Origin: Campylobacterota bacterium
GTDB lineage: Bacteria; Campylobacterota; Campylobacteria; Campylobacterales; Nitratiruptoraceae
Length of the DNA: 43,998 bases
NCBI GenBank assembly: GCA_015494715.1
Contig: WGAT01000040.1
Span: 1 to 43,998, forward strand
Direction: 5' to 3'
Shown here piece by piece: positions 24,019-32,384 of this stretch. The position numbers were made by a program, and so were the translations under genes. Position 1 is the stretch's first letter, and every line of letters begins with the position of its first letter. Under the pieces are notes generated by a model, which was given only the letters and a program-made list of their open reading frames with translations, made no database searches and was not told the DNA's origin.

Positions 24019-24240
24019 ATGATTGGAGAAGCTATTAAGTATATGATCCTTGGTATGGGGATCGTATTTTTGTTTTTGCTCTTGATGGTCTGGATCCTTG
24101 ATCTGCAGCATAAGCTGCTTTTGAAGTATTTCCCCCAAAGCTTCGGAGACAAAAAGGAGCCGCCCATTACGAGCAGACGGGACAAACTCAAAAAAGTGGC
24201 TGCTATTACCGCGGCGCTGCATCATATGAAAAACTCATAA
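24019..24240 (+). CDS. oadG: oxaloacetate decarboxylase gamma-type subunit OadG
   Basis: 73 residues from the ATG at 24019, with TTGGAG upstream; a TTG at 24007 is rejected. One N-terminal membrane helix (MILGMGIVFLFLLLMVWIL), then a basic, Ala-rich cytosolic tail ending AAITAALHHMKNS, the usual OadG form (IAAAIA-like end with His). It links the alpha and beta subunits of sodium-pumping decarboxylases. It lies 12 bases before oadA. Confidence 0.9.
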   Translation: MIGEAIKYMILGMGIVFLFLLLMVWILDLQHKLLLKYFPQSFGDKKEPPITSRRDKLKKVAAITAALHHMKNS

Positions 24241-24252
24241 AAGAGGAAGGGT

Positions 24253-26055
24253 ATGGCACAAAAAAAGAAATTTATCGATGTGATGGACACGACCTTTCGA
24301 GACGGTTTTCAATCCGTCTTTGGTGGGCGGGTGTTGATGAAAGATTTTCTTCCCGCTCTGGATGCCGCCAAAGAGGTGGGGATCAACCACTTCGAGTTTG
24401 GCGGAGGTGCGAGATTTCAAAGCCTGTTTTTTTATCTGCGTGAAAACGCTTTTGAGATGATGGACACTTTTCGTCAAAAAGTGGGACCAGAGGCGAATTT
24501 GCAAGTCTTGGCCCGAGGTATCAATACGGTGATGCTCGATACCGGCAGCAGAGAAATGATCGATCTTTTTGCTAAGCTCTTTGCCAAACACGGTACCACG
24601 ACCGTGCGAAATTTCGATGCTCTGAACGATGTGGACAATCTGGAATATTCGGCCAAATGTATCAAAAAGCATGGGATGAAACATGAGGTGGTGATCACCA
24701 TCATGGAGCTGCCTCCAGGATGTGAAGGCGCCCACACGCCGGAATTTTATGAAAAGACTTTGCGTGAGATCCTCGATCGTGGTATCGAATTCGACAGTCT
24801 CGCTTTCAAAGACGCCAGTGGTACGAGCACGCCTCAAAAGGTGTATGAGACCATCAAGCGGGCCAGAAAACTTTTGGGCGACGATGTGCATATCCGGCTC
24901 CATACCCATGAAACCGCCGGGGTGAGCGTAGCTGGATATCTGGCCGCCTTGGAAGCGGGGGTGGACGGGATCGACCTTGCCGCCTCTCCAGTGAGCGGAG
25001 GGACGAGTCAGCCCGATATCATCACGATGCTCCATGCCGTCAAAGGCAAGCCCTACGATCTTGGCGGGCTCGATATGGAAAAAGTACTCGATTATGAAGA
25101 GACCCTCAAAGAGTGCTTGGCCGATTATTTCATTCCACCAGAAGCGACGCAAGTGAGCCCTCTTATCCCCTTTTCTCCGATGCCCGGAGGTGCTTTGACG
25201 GCAAATACGCAGATGATGCGAGACAATAAGATCTTGCACAAATATCCAGAAGTGATCAAAGCGATGCGAGAGGTGGTGGAAAAGGGCGGCTTTGGTACGA
25301 GTGTAACCCCCGTAAGCCAATTTTACTGGCAGCAAGCTTTTAACAATGTGATGTTTGGTCCGTGGAAAAAGATCGCCCCGGGCTATGGCCGTATGGTGCT
25401 TGGATACTTTGGCAAGACGCCGGTCAAACCTGATGAAGAGGTGATCAAACTGGCCAGCGAACAGCTAGGATTAGAGCCTACTACCGAAAATCCCCTCGAT
25501 ATCGCCGATCGTGACGAGACCAAGTCCATCGCCTATTGGCAAAAGCGGCTTGAAGAGGAGAAGATCGAGCCAACGGAAGAAAACATCTTTATAGCGGCTG
25601 CTTGTGGAGATAAAGGTATCGCCTTTTTGAAAGGCGAGAGCCCATTGATGGTGAGAAAAATCAGTGAAATGGAGGAAGAGAAAGTGGGAAAAACGAGCGG
25701 AATCTATACGGTTATCGTCGACGGTGAGAAATTTGTAGTCGAGATTGCCGAGGGCAACGTAGAGGTCAAACCAGAAGCCGAGGCCAAAAAAGAGCCAGAG
25801 ATCGTAGAAGAGCCAGAAGCGATGGGTGAAGCGGCTCCAGGACTCACTGAGATCAAATCGGCAGTTCCTGGAACCGTATGGAAAATCCTCGTCAATCCGG
25901 GTGATAAAGTCAAGGCGGGCGACAAGATTATGATACTAGAGTCTATGAAAATGGAGATCGACATCCCAGCGCCAAAAGATGGCGTTATCGCCCACATCGC
26001 CGTCAAAGTCAACGATACCGTCGAAGAGGGTCAGGTGCTGGCCACAATGGAGTAA
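24253..26055 (+). CDS. oadA: biotin-dependent decarboxylase/carboxylase alpha subunit (OadA / PycB type)
   Basis: 600 residues. Residues 1-300 form the carboxyltransferase barrel: MDTTFRDGFQSVF (metal Asp), FDALNDVDNL, LAFKDASGTSTP (carbamylated-Lys position) and RLHTHETAGVSVAG (metal His pair). PYC/OadA domain to about 470, a Glu/Pro/Ala linker, then a biotinyl domain with ESMKMEIDIPAP carrying the biotin Lys. It moves CO2 between oxaloacetate and biotin. Many Campylobacterota annotate this gene as pycB of a two-part pyruvate carboxylase, but the adjacent oadG and oadB fit a sodium-linked decarboxylase. Several barrel motifs are divergent (QVLARGINTVML rather than the LLRGQN form), so substrate preference is open. 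Confidence 0.9.
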   Translation: MAQKKKFIDVMDTTFRDGFQSVFGGRVLMKDFLPALDAAKEVGINHFEFGGGARFQSLFFYLRENAFEMMDTFRQKVGPEANLQVLARGINTVMLDTGSREMIDLFAKLFAKHGTTTVRNFDALNDVDNLEYSAKCIKKHGMKHEVVITIMELPPGCEGAHTPEFYEKTLREILDRGIEFDSLAFKDASGTSTPQKVYETIKRARKLLGDDVHIRLHTHETAGVSVAGYLAALEAGVDGIDLAASPVSGGTSQPDIITMLHAVKGKPYDLGGLDMEKVLDYEETLKECLADYFIPPEATQVSPLIPFSPMPGGALTANTQMMRDNKILHKYPEVIKAMREVVEKGGFGTSVTPVSQFYWQQAFNNVMFGPWKKIAPGYGRMVLGYFGKTPVKPDEEVIKLASEQLGLEPTTENPLDIADRDETKSIAYWQKRLEEEKIEPTEENIFIAAACGDKGIAFLKGESPLMVRKISEMEEEKVGKTSGIYTVIVDGEKFVVEIAEGNVEVKPEAEAKKEPEIVEEPEAMGEAAPGLTEIKSAVPGTVWKILVNPGDKVKAGDKIMILESMKMEIDIPAPKDGVIAHIAVKVNDTVEEGQVLATME

Positions 26056-26058
26056 GCG

Positions 26059-27393
26059 ATGAAAAAAAGAGTACTCACGTTTCTTTTGGCACTGAGCGTC
26101 TTTTTAGTGCCTCTGAGCGCTTTGGCCACGATAGATCATATGGCCGCCAAAGAGCCCGTACAGGTAGAAAAGAGCCAAAAAGAGACGCCAAAGGATACCG
26201 GTTTTATGGAATTGCTGGTCAATTTTTATAAGCAAACGGGTATCTACGCCTTTTTACACCCCCAAGAGGGCGTAAAAAACGCTAGGGGCGACAAGATCAG
26301 CAAGTTTCAACAAAGTGTGGGTCGGATTTTAATGATATTGATCTGTTTTGTCCTTTTTTACCTTGCTATCGCCAAAGGATTTGAGCCGCTGCTGCTGATC
26401 CCCATAGGATTTGGCGGGCTTTTGGCCAACATTCCCCTTGCCAATATTATCGGTGATGGGGGATTTATCGGTGAGCTTTTCAAAGCGGGGATCGAAAACG
26501 AGCTTTTCCCGATCCTCATTTTCATGGGGGTTGGGGCTATGACCGACTTTGGGCCTCTTTTGGCCAACCCAAAAACGGCGTTGCTTGGCGGTGCAGCGCA
26601 GTTTGGGATCTTTGGTACGCTCGTAGGCGCCGTGGCTTTGAGTCAGTGGGGAATATTTGACTTTAGTATGCAAGATGCGGCGGCGATCTCCATCATCGGT
26701 GGAGCGGACGGACCGACTACCATCTTCATTGCCAGCAAACTCGCCCCCGATCTTTTGGGTGCGATGGCTGTGGCCGCCTATAGTTATATGGCATTGGTGC
26801 CAGTAATTCAGCCACCCATCATGAGAGCCCTCACTACGCCAGAAGAGCGGCGTATCAAGATGACTACCAGACGAAAGGTGAGTCAGCTAGAAAAAATGAT
26901 CTTTCCTTTGACGGTACTAGTACTTACCATTCTCATTTTGCCAGAATCCTCTCCCCTCATCGGAGCCCTCACTTTTGGCAACTTCGTACGGGAGTCTAAA
27001 GTGGTAGAGCGCCTTTCTAAAACGATGCAAAACGAGCTCATCAACATCGTAACCATCTTTTTGGGACTAGGCGTGGGCAGTAAACTAGCGGCAGAATATT
27101 TCTTGGTACCCGAGACGCTAGGTATTTTGCTCTTAGGACTTGTAGCTTTTGCCTTGGGTACTGCCGCTGGAGTCATTATGGGCAAAATTATGAATAAATT
27201 TTCCAAAGAGCCAATCAATCCGCTTATTGGAGCGGCAGGAGTGAGTGCGGTACCTATGGCCGCTCGGGTAGCGAATCGTGTGGGTATGGAAGCAGATCCT
27301 ACCAACGTGCTTTTGATGCACGCCATGGGGCCAAATGTGGCCGGTGTGATCGGATCAGCCGTGGCCGCCGGGGTGCTGCTCTCCATATTCTAA
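26059..27393 (+). CDS. oadB: sodium-translocating decarboxylase beta subunit OadB
   Basis: 444 residues. After a hydrophobic N-terminus and a polar stretch (about 25-85), about nine membrane segments follow. The family signatures are clear: [21 protein letters not shown], which includes the sodium/proton-path Asp, and [21 protein letters not shown] near the end. OadB decarboxylates carboxybiotin and exports sodium. It begins 3 bases after oadA with GGAG upstream, completing oadGAB. Confidence 0.95.
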   Translation: MKKRVLTFLLALSVFLVPLSALATIDHMAAKEPVQVEKSQKETPKDTGFMELLVNFYKQTGIYAFLHPQEGVKNARGDKISKFQQSVGRILMILICFVLFYLAIAKGFEPLLLIPIGFGGLLANIPLANIIGDGGFIGELFKAGIENELFPILIFMGVGAMTDFGPLLANPKTALLGGAAQFGIFGTLVGAVALSQWGIFDFSMQDAAAISIIGGADGPTTIFIASKLAPDLLGAMAVAAYSYMALVPVIQPPIMRALTTPEERRIKMTTRRKVSQLEKMIFPLTVLVLTILILPESSPLIGALTFGNFVRESKVVERLSKTMQNELINIVTIFLGLGVGSKLAAEYFLVPETLGILLLGLVAFALGTAAGVIMGKIMNKFSKEPINPLIGAAGVSAVPMAARVANRVGMEADPTNVLLMHAMGPNVAGVIGSAVAAGVLLSIF

Positions 27394-27414
27394 GCCTTCA
27401 CTCCTCGAAGGCTT
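27392..27414. terminator. terminator hairpin after oadB
   Basis: AAGCCTTC (27392-27399) and GAAGGCTT (27407-27414) form a perfect 8-bp stem around CACTCCTC-like loop bases, followed by TCTTTTTG. It overlaps the oadB stop and the last codons of the convergent gene, so it should stop oadB transcription and may work in both directions. Confidence 0.7.
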
Positions 27415-27742
27415 TCTTTTTGTGCTTCTCTTTTGTAAAGCTCTTTTTCCTTTTGAGCTTGCGAAGCAAATTGGCCTCCTTGGCCACCTCCTCTTTGAGC
27501 TCTTGCATACTTTTATCGCTCAGATGTAAGTTGGCGTTTTTTTCTACGAATTTTTCCAGCTCTTTTGGATATTCATTGTTGAGATAAACTTTTTGGATCT
27601 TTTCTAAAGGCTCAAAAGCTTTGTCCAAAAAATCGTGGAGCTCCTCTTTGGTATGCTCCTTATTGAAAAAATCGACGATTCGATTGAGAAACCGCTCCAG
27701 CTCACGCACATACCTACCGCGCGCCAACCGCTCTTTCTTCAC
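27398..27742 (-). CDS. small charged coiled-coil protein, unknown
   Basis: 114 residues starting at GTG 27742, with AAAGGAG five bases before. It is very rich in Lys and Glu, helical throughout, with heptad-like stretches (ELERFLNRIVDFFNKEH, ELKEEVAKEANLLRKLKRKK). There is no signal peptide or membrane helix. Family not recognised. It is divergent from the NifU-like gene and shares its short promoter region. Confidence 0.65.
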   Translation of the reverse strand: MKKERLARGRYVRELERFLNRIVDFFNKEHTKEELHDFLDKAFEPLEKIQKVYLNNEYPKELEKFVEKNANLHLSDKSMQELKEEVAKEANLLRKLKRKKSFTKEKHKKKAFEE

Positions 27743-27755
27743 ATGGCTCCTTTGT

Positions 27756-27761
27756 TATAAT
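27756..27761 (+). promoter_or_regulatory. -10 box for the NifU-like operon
   Basis: TATAAT lies 30 bases before the ATG at 27791; the ribosome site AAAAGG follows. The same AT-rich stretch (TATTATAAC on the other strand) may serve the divergent coiled-coil gene. No -35 is evident. Confidence 0.5.
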
Positions 27762-27790
27762 AGTACTCTCATTTTAACAAAAGGCAGCCG

Positions 27791-28258
27791 ATGGAACAAG
27801 AGACTCCTACGATAGATCCAAGATATCTAGAGCTGATGATCAACCCCACCAATTACGGGGAGATGAAAGAGTATGACGCCAAGGGGCTTGGCAAAAACAA
27901 AGAGACGGGTGAGATGGTGGTGATCTACCTAAAAGTTGATCCTAAAACCCAAAAAATCACCGATATAGCGTGGCAGACCAATGGATGCGGTACCACGCTC
28001 GTAAGCGGAGCGCTTTTTAGTGAGGAGTACAAAGGCAAGACCTTACAAAGCGGCGAAGAGTTTACCAAGGCCGTTTTTGAGAAGATCAAGGACAATCCCC
28101 CGCCAGATGCCGCTTGCGGCGAAGTGGTGGCCAGAGCCTTTATGGCGGCTTTAAAAGATTATGAAGCTAGGGCTCGGGGGGAAGAGAGGGAGTTCGTGGA
28201 GTATGTGACCCTTAGCTGTCCAGTTCCTACGGGAGAAGACGATGCAAAAAATTCTTGA
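27791..28258 (+). CDS. NifU/IscU-like iron-sulphur scaffold, atypical cysteines
   Basis: 155 residues. It has the IscU fold order: NPTNYGEMKEYDAKGLG, a strand pair, then the conserved TNGCGTTLVSGALFSEEYKGKTL and DAACGEVVARAFMAALKDYE. IscU uses three Cys ligands. Here Cys66 (GCG) and Cys109 match the second and third, but the first (usually ACGD) is replaced by KETGEM, with no Cys near residue 40. An extra Cys143 (LSCPVP) near the C-terminus might compensate. It may carry a cluster differently or act as a delivery protein. The next gene overlaps by 17 bases. Confidence 0.83.
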   Translation: MEQETPTIDPRYLELMINPTNYGEMKEYDAKGLGKNKETGEMVVIYLKVDPKTQKITDIAWQTNGCGTTLVSGALFSEEYKGKTLQSGEEFTKAVFEKIKDNPPPDAACGEVVARAFMAALKDYEARARGEEREFVEYVTLSCPVPTGEDDAKNS

Positions 28259-29045
28259 AGCCAAACATACCTTGTGGTTAGAGCTTTTTTTTGGAGCTTT
28301 TACCCTAGAGCCGTCACAAAAAGAGATTTTGCTCGATTTTGCGATGATAGAGTATCGACACCTCAAATGGATAGCAAAAGAGATAGTCAAAAATGGGCAA
28401 GATTTTGACTGGAGCAGAGAGGAGCCTAAAACCCAGTTTGCCGATACCAAAGAGCTTTTAGAATATCTGGCCATCAAATTGGCTGGTATGAGTTATCCCG
28501 AGGGGCCGCTCTTTGATCGTATCCGAAGCGACGAGGAGTATATGAGATTTAGGCTTCAACGATTGGCCAAGGAGTCCTCCCAACCTATCAGCGCCTTTTC
28601 GAAAGAGCTTTGTTATGAGGGATTGGAGGCAAAGAGTATACAAACACTTGTACAGTTTCTGTTCGAGGAGATCTATAAAGAGTATGAGCTCATACTTGTT
28701 TACACCTATGCCCAACTCTATACAAACGAGGCTCGCCTTGGTCTTATATTTGAAGACCTCATCTACGAATCTTTCTATCATCTGAAATCCTTTGCTCATC
28801 TAGCGGCAAAGCTTGGGATACTCTTCGTACCTCGGGAAGTGATGAAAGAGGTGTATAAGTTTGAAAGGTTGAGCACCTTTTTACAAGAGGGAATTGAAGA
28901 GGAGAGGGCGGCAAAAGAGCAGTGTAGAGCATTGAGTCAAGAGATCCAAGACGAAGAGCTTCGTAAATTCTTTGATTTTATCGACAATCAAGAGACCTAC
29001 CATATTGAGCTTATGCAAGAGGCACTGGAGGTAACGAAAAGGTAG
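28242..29045 (+). CDS. ferritin-like / rubrerythrin-type helical protein
   Basis: 267 residues, all helical. It contains ferritin-type iron ligand patterns: EYRHLKW near 36-42, LIYESFYHLKSF near 172-183, and IDNQETYHIELMQEAL near 247-262, together with paired Glu-rich helices (EEERAAKEQ). These resemble the E-x2-H pairs of di-iron four-helix bundles, perhaps duplicated. No rubredoxin domain is present. Overlap with the NifU-like gene suggests a shared task in iron handling or cluster assembly or repair. The family is a judgement from motifs. Confidence 0.65.
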   Translation: MQKILEAKHTLWLELFFGAFTLEPSQKEILLDFAMIEYRHLKWIAKEIVKNGQDFDWSREEPKTQFADTKELLEYLAIKLAGMSYPEGPLFDRIRSDEEYMRFRLQRLAKESSQPISAFSKELCYEGLEAKSIQTLVQFLFEEIYKEYELILVYTYAQLYTNEARLGLIFEDLIYESFYHLKSFAHLAAKLGILFVPREVMKEVYKFERLSTFLQEGIEEERAAKEQCRALSQEIQDEELRKFFDFIDNQETYHIELMQEALEVTKR

Positions 29046-29068
29046 CGTATTTTGGGTATAAAGAGTAT

Positions 29069-29335
29069 ATGAGACGAATAATGGCAATTTTATTGGTATC
29101 TTTGTGCTGCACTTGGGCAAAGGAGAGTTGTCTCAAAGAGGATAACAAGACCCTTGATATAGATTGCGCTATCGCCCAGATAATGAAAGCACCCCCAAAA
29201 AAGCGCCGAATTTTGATGAACAAACTAAAAAGAAAAATCTTTCAGATGAACATAGAGCTGCAATCCTCCCACTTATTGCATCTGCAAAACATCTTGGGCA
29301 ATAGACCCACGCCATCACAAGGACGCCATCGATGA
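29069..29335 (+). CDS. small exported protein, unknown
   Basis: 88 residues. A short signal peptide (MRRIMAILLVSLCCTWA) precedes a charged, helical body with two Cys (SCLKED, IDCAIAQIM) that could form a disulfide, and a Lys/Arg-rich middle (PPKKRRILMNKLKRK). A second ATG at 29081 is possible; the ribosome site is weak. The stop overlaps the next ATG (ATGA), so it is coupled to the barrel protein. Not recognised. Confidence 0.6.
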   Translation: MRRIMAILLVSLCCTWAKESCLKEDNKTLDIDCAIAQIMKAPPKKRRILMNKLKRKIFQMNIELQSSHLLHLQNILGNRPTPSQGRHR

Positions 29336-30105
29336 TGAAAAAAGTGTTCATGTTTGTTTTGCTCTCTGTGACGCTTTTGGCTCAATACGGCGATCAGGAT
29401 CTTGATGGAGTACCAGATTCGCTTGATCGCTGTCCAAACACGCCCTTTAGCGATATTGTCGATCGCTACGGATGCAGTATACAAACCCTCATCAAGCCCC
29501 GAAGATTTGAGTATTACGTAGAGTTTTTGTATGCTAAAGATAGCGATCCGATCCATTTCCAAGAGCGTGATATCCTCAGCAGTCTTACCTTGTATCAAGG
29601 AGACTTTGACTTTTCCCTTTTGGCTTTCCATTTTAACAACACTATAAAAAAGGGCTTTTCCGATATTAGCCTCAAAGTCCAATACTGCTTACACCCCGAT
29701 CCTATGTGGGATCTTTATGTAGGGGCGGGGTTGGAGCTGCCTACGGATAACTTTACGGGCAATAGAACCGACTATACCTTTTCGTTCAATAACGAGTACT
29801 TTTTGTTAGGATATAAATGGTATGGGGGAGGCTACTACACTTTCGTACAAGATCGCTACAAAAACAGACATCTCAAAGATAGTTACGGAGGTTTTGTCGG
29901 GTTTGAGCGCTATTTTGATCGCTACTCTTTTGATCTTGCTTATTTGTACAATCATAGCAAGTTTGGCTCTATTACCCATATGGCTTATACTAAAGTGGAG
30001 CGATACCTCTCGCATCACTACTATCTCTTTTTTACCTATTCCCACGCTCTGAACAATCAAACGATCGATCAAATTTTTAGTTTTGGTTTTGGCAGGCGTT
30101 ATTAG
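29332..30105 (+). CDS. outer-membrane barrel protein with thrombospondin type 3 repeat
   Basis: 257 residues. Signal peptide to about 17, then a calcium-binding TSP3-like repeat, DQDLDGVPDSLDRCPNTP, as found in the linkers of OmpA-type proteins. From about 55 on, it alternates strands rich in Tyr and Phe (FEYYVEFLYAK, YCLHPDPMWDLYVGAGLEL, NNEYFLLGYKWYGGGYYTF), ending IFSFGFGRRY. It resembles the DUF3187 or transporter-type barrels. There is no OmpA peptidoglycan domain. Function unknown. Confidence 0.68.
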   Translation: MMKKVFMFVLLSVTLLAQYGDQDLDGVPDSLDRCPNTPFSDIVDRYGCSIQTLIKPRRFEYYVEFLYAKDSDPIHFQERDILSSLTLYQGDFDFSLLAFHFNNTIKKGFSDISLKVQYCLHPDPMWDLYVGAGLELPTDNFTGNRTDYTFSFNNEYFLLGYKWYGGGYYTFVQDRYKNRHLKDSYGGFVGFERYFDRYSFDLAYLYNHSKFGSITHMAYTKVERYLSHHYYLFFTYSHALNNQTIDQIFSFGFGRRY

Positions 30106-30210
30106 TATAAATTATGCAAGAAAATTAATTAAAAGTTAACTAATTGATAACAATCGCTTAACATAGTTTATGTCATACTTGCACTACAAAAACAAAACTA
30201 AAGGAGAGAT
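30106..30210 (+). promoter_or_regulatory. probable promoter region of the repeat-protein gene
   Basis: This 105-base gap is strongly AT-rich, with GTTAAC- and TTAATTAA-type short palindromes. An extended -10 candidate TGTCATACT lies at 30171-30179. A strong ribosome site, AAAGGAGAG, precedes the GTG start. The gap is long for this window, so the downstream gene probably has its own regulation. The site calls are weak. Confidence 0.35.
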
Positions 30211-31623
30211 GTGGTGAAAAGAGGAGTGTTGATCAGTCTGGCATTGGCTTCAATTTTAGGTATGGCGCAAGCGGGTGAATATAAAATGGGCGGTGGATTT
30301 GGCGGCATGACGAGTATTCAAAATCATGCGGAAGAGGCGGGAGAGAACTTGAGCTCCTCTTCAAGCTCCATAGCGGCTAGCGCAAGCTCTTCAGCTTCTA
30401 CACAGACAAGCGGAGGTATTGAGGCGCAAGCGAGCAGTAGCAGTATAGAACCGCAACCCGTAAGTAGCAGCTCCGCTCCAACTACCATAGAACCTATTGA
30501 ACTAAACCCCCAAGAGGGCGGTATGGAAACTGGTAGCGCCAGTTCTAGCATGATGGAGCCGCCGATGCAAGAGGCCAGAAGCAGCGCGATGAGTCAAGCG
30601 AGCAGCGCCCACTCCGAAGCTATGGAGCATATGCAAGAGGCTAGAAGCAGCGCGATGAGCCAAGCGAGCAGCGCCCACTCCGAAGCTATGGAGCATATGC
30701 AAGAGGCCAGAAGCAGCGCGATGAGTCAAGCGAGCAGCGCCCACTCCGAGGCCATGGAGCATATGCAAGAGGCTAGAAGCAGTGCGATGAGTCAAGCGAG
30801 CAGCGCCCACTCCGAGGCCATGGAGCATATGCAAGAGGCCAGAAGCAGTGCGATGAGTCAAGCGAGCAGCGCCCACTCTGAGGCTATGGAGCATATGCAA
30901 GAGACTGGTGAGAATAACAGCTCTATGCCGATGATGGGACATGGAGAACATAGAGGTCTCCTCGCTCTTATTGAAAATGGCACGATTCCTAGTGATCTAC
31001 CTCCTCAAATACACAATACTTTAAAAGAGGTGAAAAAAGCCGTAAAATTTTACAAACATCCAGAGCTTTTTGAGGATCTCAACATCACCGATGTAGCCAA
31101 TCTTGATCCACAGACTCTCCAAGAGATCCAAGAAAGGGTCCAAAGAGCAAAAGAGGAGCATATCGAGCGCGTAGAACAAAAATTATTGGGCAACAGACCA
31201 AAAGCCGAACTACCTATCGCCGGAGAGTTTGTGCGTATTGGTGCGGGCCAATATGATTGGGTTTTCGTAACCGAAAGTGGCCATGTATATAAACTAGCGG
31301 GTGTGAATAGCGACGGAAAATTTAAGTATGAGCCGCTCTCAGGTGTCCAAGGCATTATCGAGCGAGACGGCAAAGTTATATTTGAGCCACAAACGCAAAA
31401 TCTTCCCGTCACTTTACCCCAAACTCCTGTGGCTGGCTATCCATTTGCAAAATATAACGATCCTCAAGAGGATGGTTTTGATTGGATCGTCGTAACCAAA
31501 AGTGGAAGAGTCTATAAATTTGAAGGGTTTGACGAGGATAGCAAGAGTTTCTTCTACACTCCAGTCGATGGCTTAAAAGCGCAGCCAAAAGGCGATGCGG
31601 TAGAAATTTTACCCGGCAGCTAA
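30211..31623 (+). CDS. secreted Ser/Ala-rich protein with five 22-residue repeats
   Basis: 470 residues. GTG start at 30211 or 30214 after AAAGGAGAG. Signal peptide to about residue 20 (LALASILGMAQA). Residues about 45-105 are Ser-rich low complexity. Residues 119-228 are five 22-residue copies beginning MQEARSSAMSQ, each built as two 11-residue units, which suggests a long amphipathic helix. After a helical linker (to about 335), two related modules follow: one near 343-392 with YDWVFVTESGHVYKLAG, one near 418-468 with FDWIVVTKSGRVYKFEG. They appear to be a duplicated small beta domain. Family not recognised; an extracellular surface or matrix protein is a reasonable guess. Confidence 0.72.
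   Translation: MVKRGVLISLALASILGMAQAGEYKMGGGFGGMTSIQNHAEEAGENLSSSSSSIAASASSSASTQTSGGIEAQASSSSIEPQPVSSSSAPTTIEPIELNPQEGGMETGSASSSMMEPPMQEARSSAMSQASSAHSEAMEHMQEARSSAMSQASSAHSEAMEHMQEARSSAMSQASSAHSEAMEHMQEARSSAMSQASSAHSEAMEHMQEARSSAMSQASSAHSEAMEHMQETGENNSSMPMMGHGEHRGLLALIENGTIPSDLPPQIHNTLKEVKKAVKFYKHPELFEDLNITDVANLDPQTLQEIQERVQRAKEEHIERVEQKLLGNRPKAELPIAGEFVRIGAGQYDWVFVTESGHVYKLAGVNSDGKFKYEPLSGVQGIIERDGKVIFEPQTQNLPVTLPQTPVAGYPFAKYNDPQEDGFDWIVVTKSGRVYKFEGFDEDSKSFFYTPVDGLKAQPKGDAVEILPGS
30565..30894 (+). repeat. five tandem 66-bp repeats in coding sequence
   Basis: Units start at 30565, 30631, 30697, 30763 and 30829; a sixth begins at 30895 but diverges after MQE. Copies are nearly identical at DNA level, differing in a few third positions (GCC/GCT, AGC/AGT). 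All keep the same 22 residues. This points to recent expansion or ongoing homogenisation and to length variation between strains. Confidence 0.95.
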
Positions 31624-32384
31624 TGGCCTCTTAGGCGTTGGCCCCTGGCCAACTCCCCAATCTCCTTTTTTATCTTCTTTTTTGCTTTTTCTAAAATATC
31701 TGCGTGTGTCGCATTGGGTATAAGAATGACTTTTTTTAAATTTTTGATGTAGGGTCGAAGCTTTTCAAAGGTAATCCGTGGCGTAGTATCGTCATATTCG
31801 GCCAAAAAAACGATGGTTGGAGCATCGCTTTGCTGGATATATTGATAGATGGGAAATGGGTGACGCACCAAAAGGCGAACGGGATAGATAGGGTAGCGAA
31901 GCCGGGCCAAATGGGTAATGGAGTGATAGGGCGTAATGAGGACTATCCCATCTACCGGGTAGTTGGCTGCTATATATGCAGCTACGCCGGTACCCAGACT
32001 GCGGCCTATTATAATCGTATGGGCAGTACGAAAATGCTCAAAGACTTTGGCCGCCCCCTGAAATATTGACTTTTGCGAAGGAGAGCCTTGGGAGTTGCCA
32101 TAACCCGGATAGTTTACAGTCACTACATTAAAGGGTAGATCCCCAAAAAGAGTCAAAGCCTCCACAGCGTTGTCGGCATTGCCCCCAAAATAAAAAAGGG
32201 TCGTATCGCTTTTTTTATCTATCACGCCTACCTCAAGGCCATCCAAAAAGAGCTTGTGCGCTTTAGGGGGGAGCTGCACCTCTTTTGGAGCCAGGTCTGG
32301 GCGAAAGATAAGCCGTTCTTGGAAAAAGTAGAGAGAGAGTCCTCCAGCAAGATAGATAAGTCCTAGAAGCAGTAACCACTTCAC
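31620..32384 (-). CDS. alpha/beta hydrolase (BEM46/ABHD13-like), membrane-anchored
   Basis: 254 residues, starting at GTG 32384 in a 4-base overlap with the nspC stop. One N-terminal membrane helix. The hydrolase triad is visible: Ser in IIGRSLGTGVAA, Asp in FLAEYDDTTP and His in PNATHADIL. VNYPGYGNSQGSPSQ is typical of this family, whose bacterial substrates are unknown. The 3' end converges on, and overlaps by 4 bases, the repeat-protein gene. Confidence 0.88.
   Translation of the reverse strand: MKWLLLLGLIYLAGGLSLYFFQERLIFRPDLAPKEVQLPPKAHKLFLDGLEVGVIDKKSDTTLFYFGGNADNAVEALTLFGDLPFNVVTVNYPGYGNSQGSPSQKSIFQGAAKVFEHFRTAHTIIIGRSLGTGVAAYIAANYPVDGIVLITPYHSITHLARLRYPIYPVRLLVRHPFPIYQYIQQSDAPTIVFLAEYDDTTPRITFEKLRPYIKNLKKVILIPNATHADILEKAKKKIKKEIGELARGQRLRGH
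31637..31653. terminator. possible hairpin at convergent gene ends
   Basis: GTTGGCC and GGCCAAC pair perfectly around CCT, inside the last codons of the minus-strand hydrolase and just after the repeat-protein stop. There is no close T-run on the plus strand (a run of T starts about 15 bases on), so terminator function is uncertain. Confidence 0.3.

Noticed and set aside
24235-25335. 366-residue open frame on the minus strand opposite oadA
   Set aside because: Long but a shadow; the plus frame contains the complete carboxyltransferase motifs and ribosome site.
30140-30160. Fur-box-like sequence (TTGATAACAATC) before the repeat-protein gene
   Set aside because: Only one half resembles the GATAAT unit and there is no second matching half, so it is not convincing as a Fur site.
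30565-30894. CRISPR array
   Set aside because: Units are contiguous 66-bp copies without unique spacers and lie in frame within a coding sequence.
30502-30951. 149-residue open frame on the minus strand across the 66-bp repeats
   Set aside because: It is the mirror of the repeat-bearing gene: the repeat length is a multiple of three, so every frame stays open. The plus frame has the signal peptide and ribosome site.
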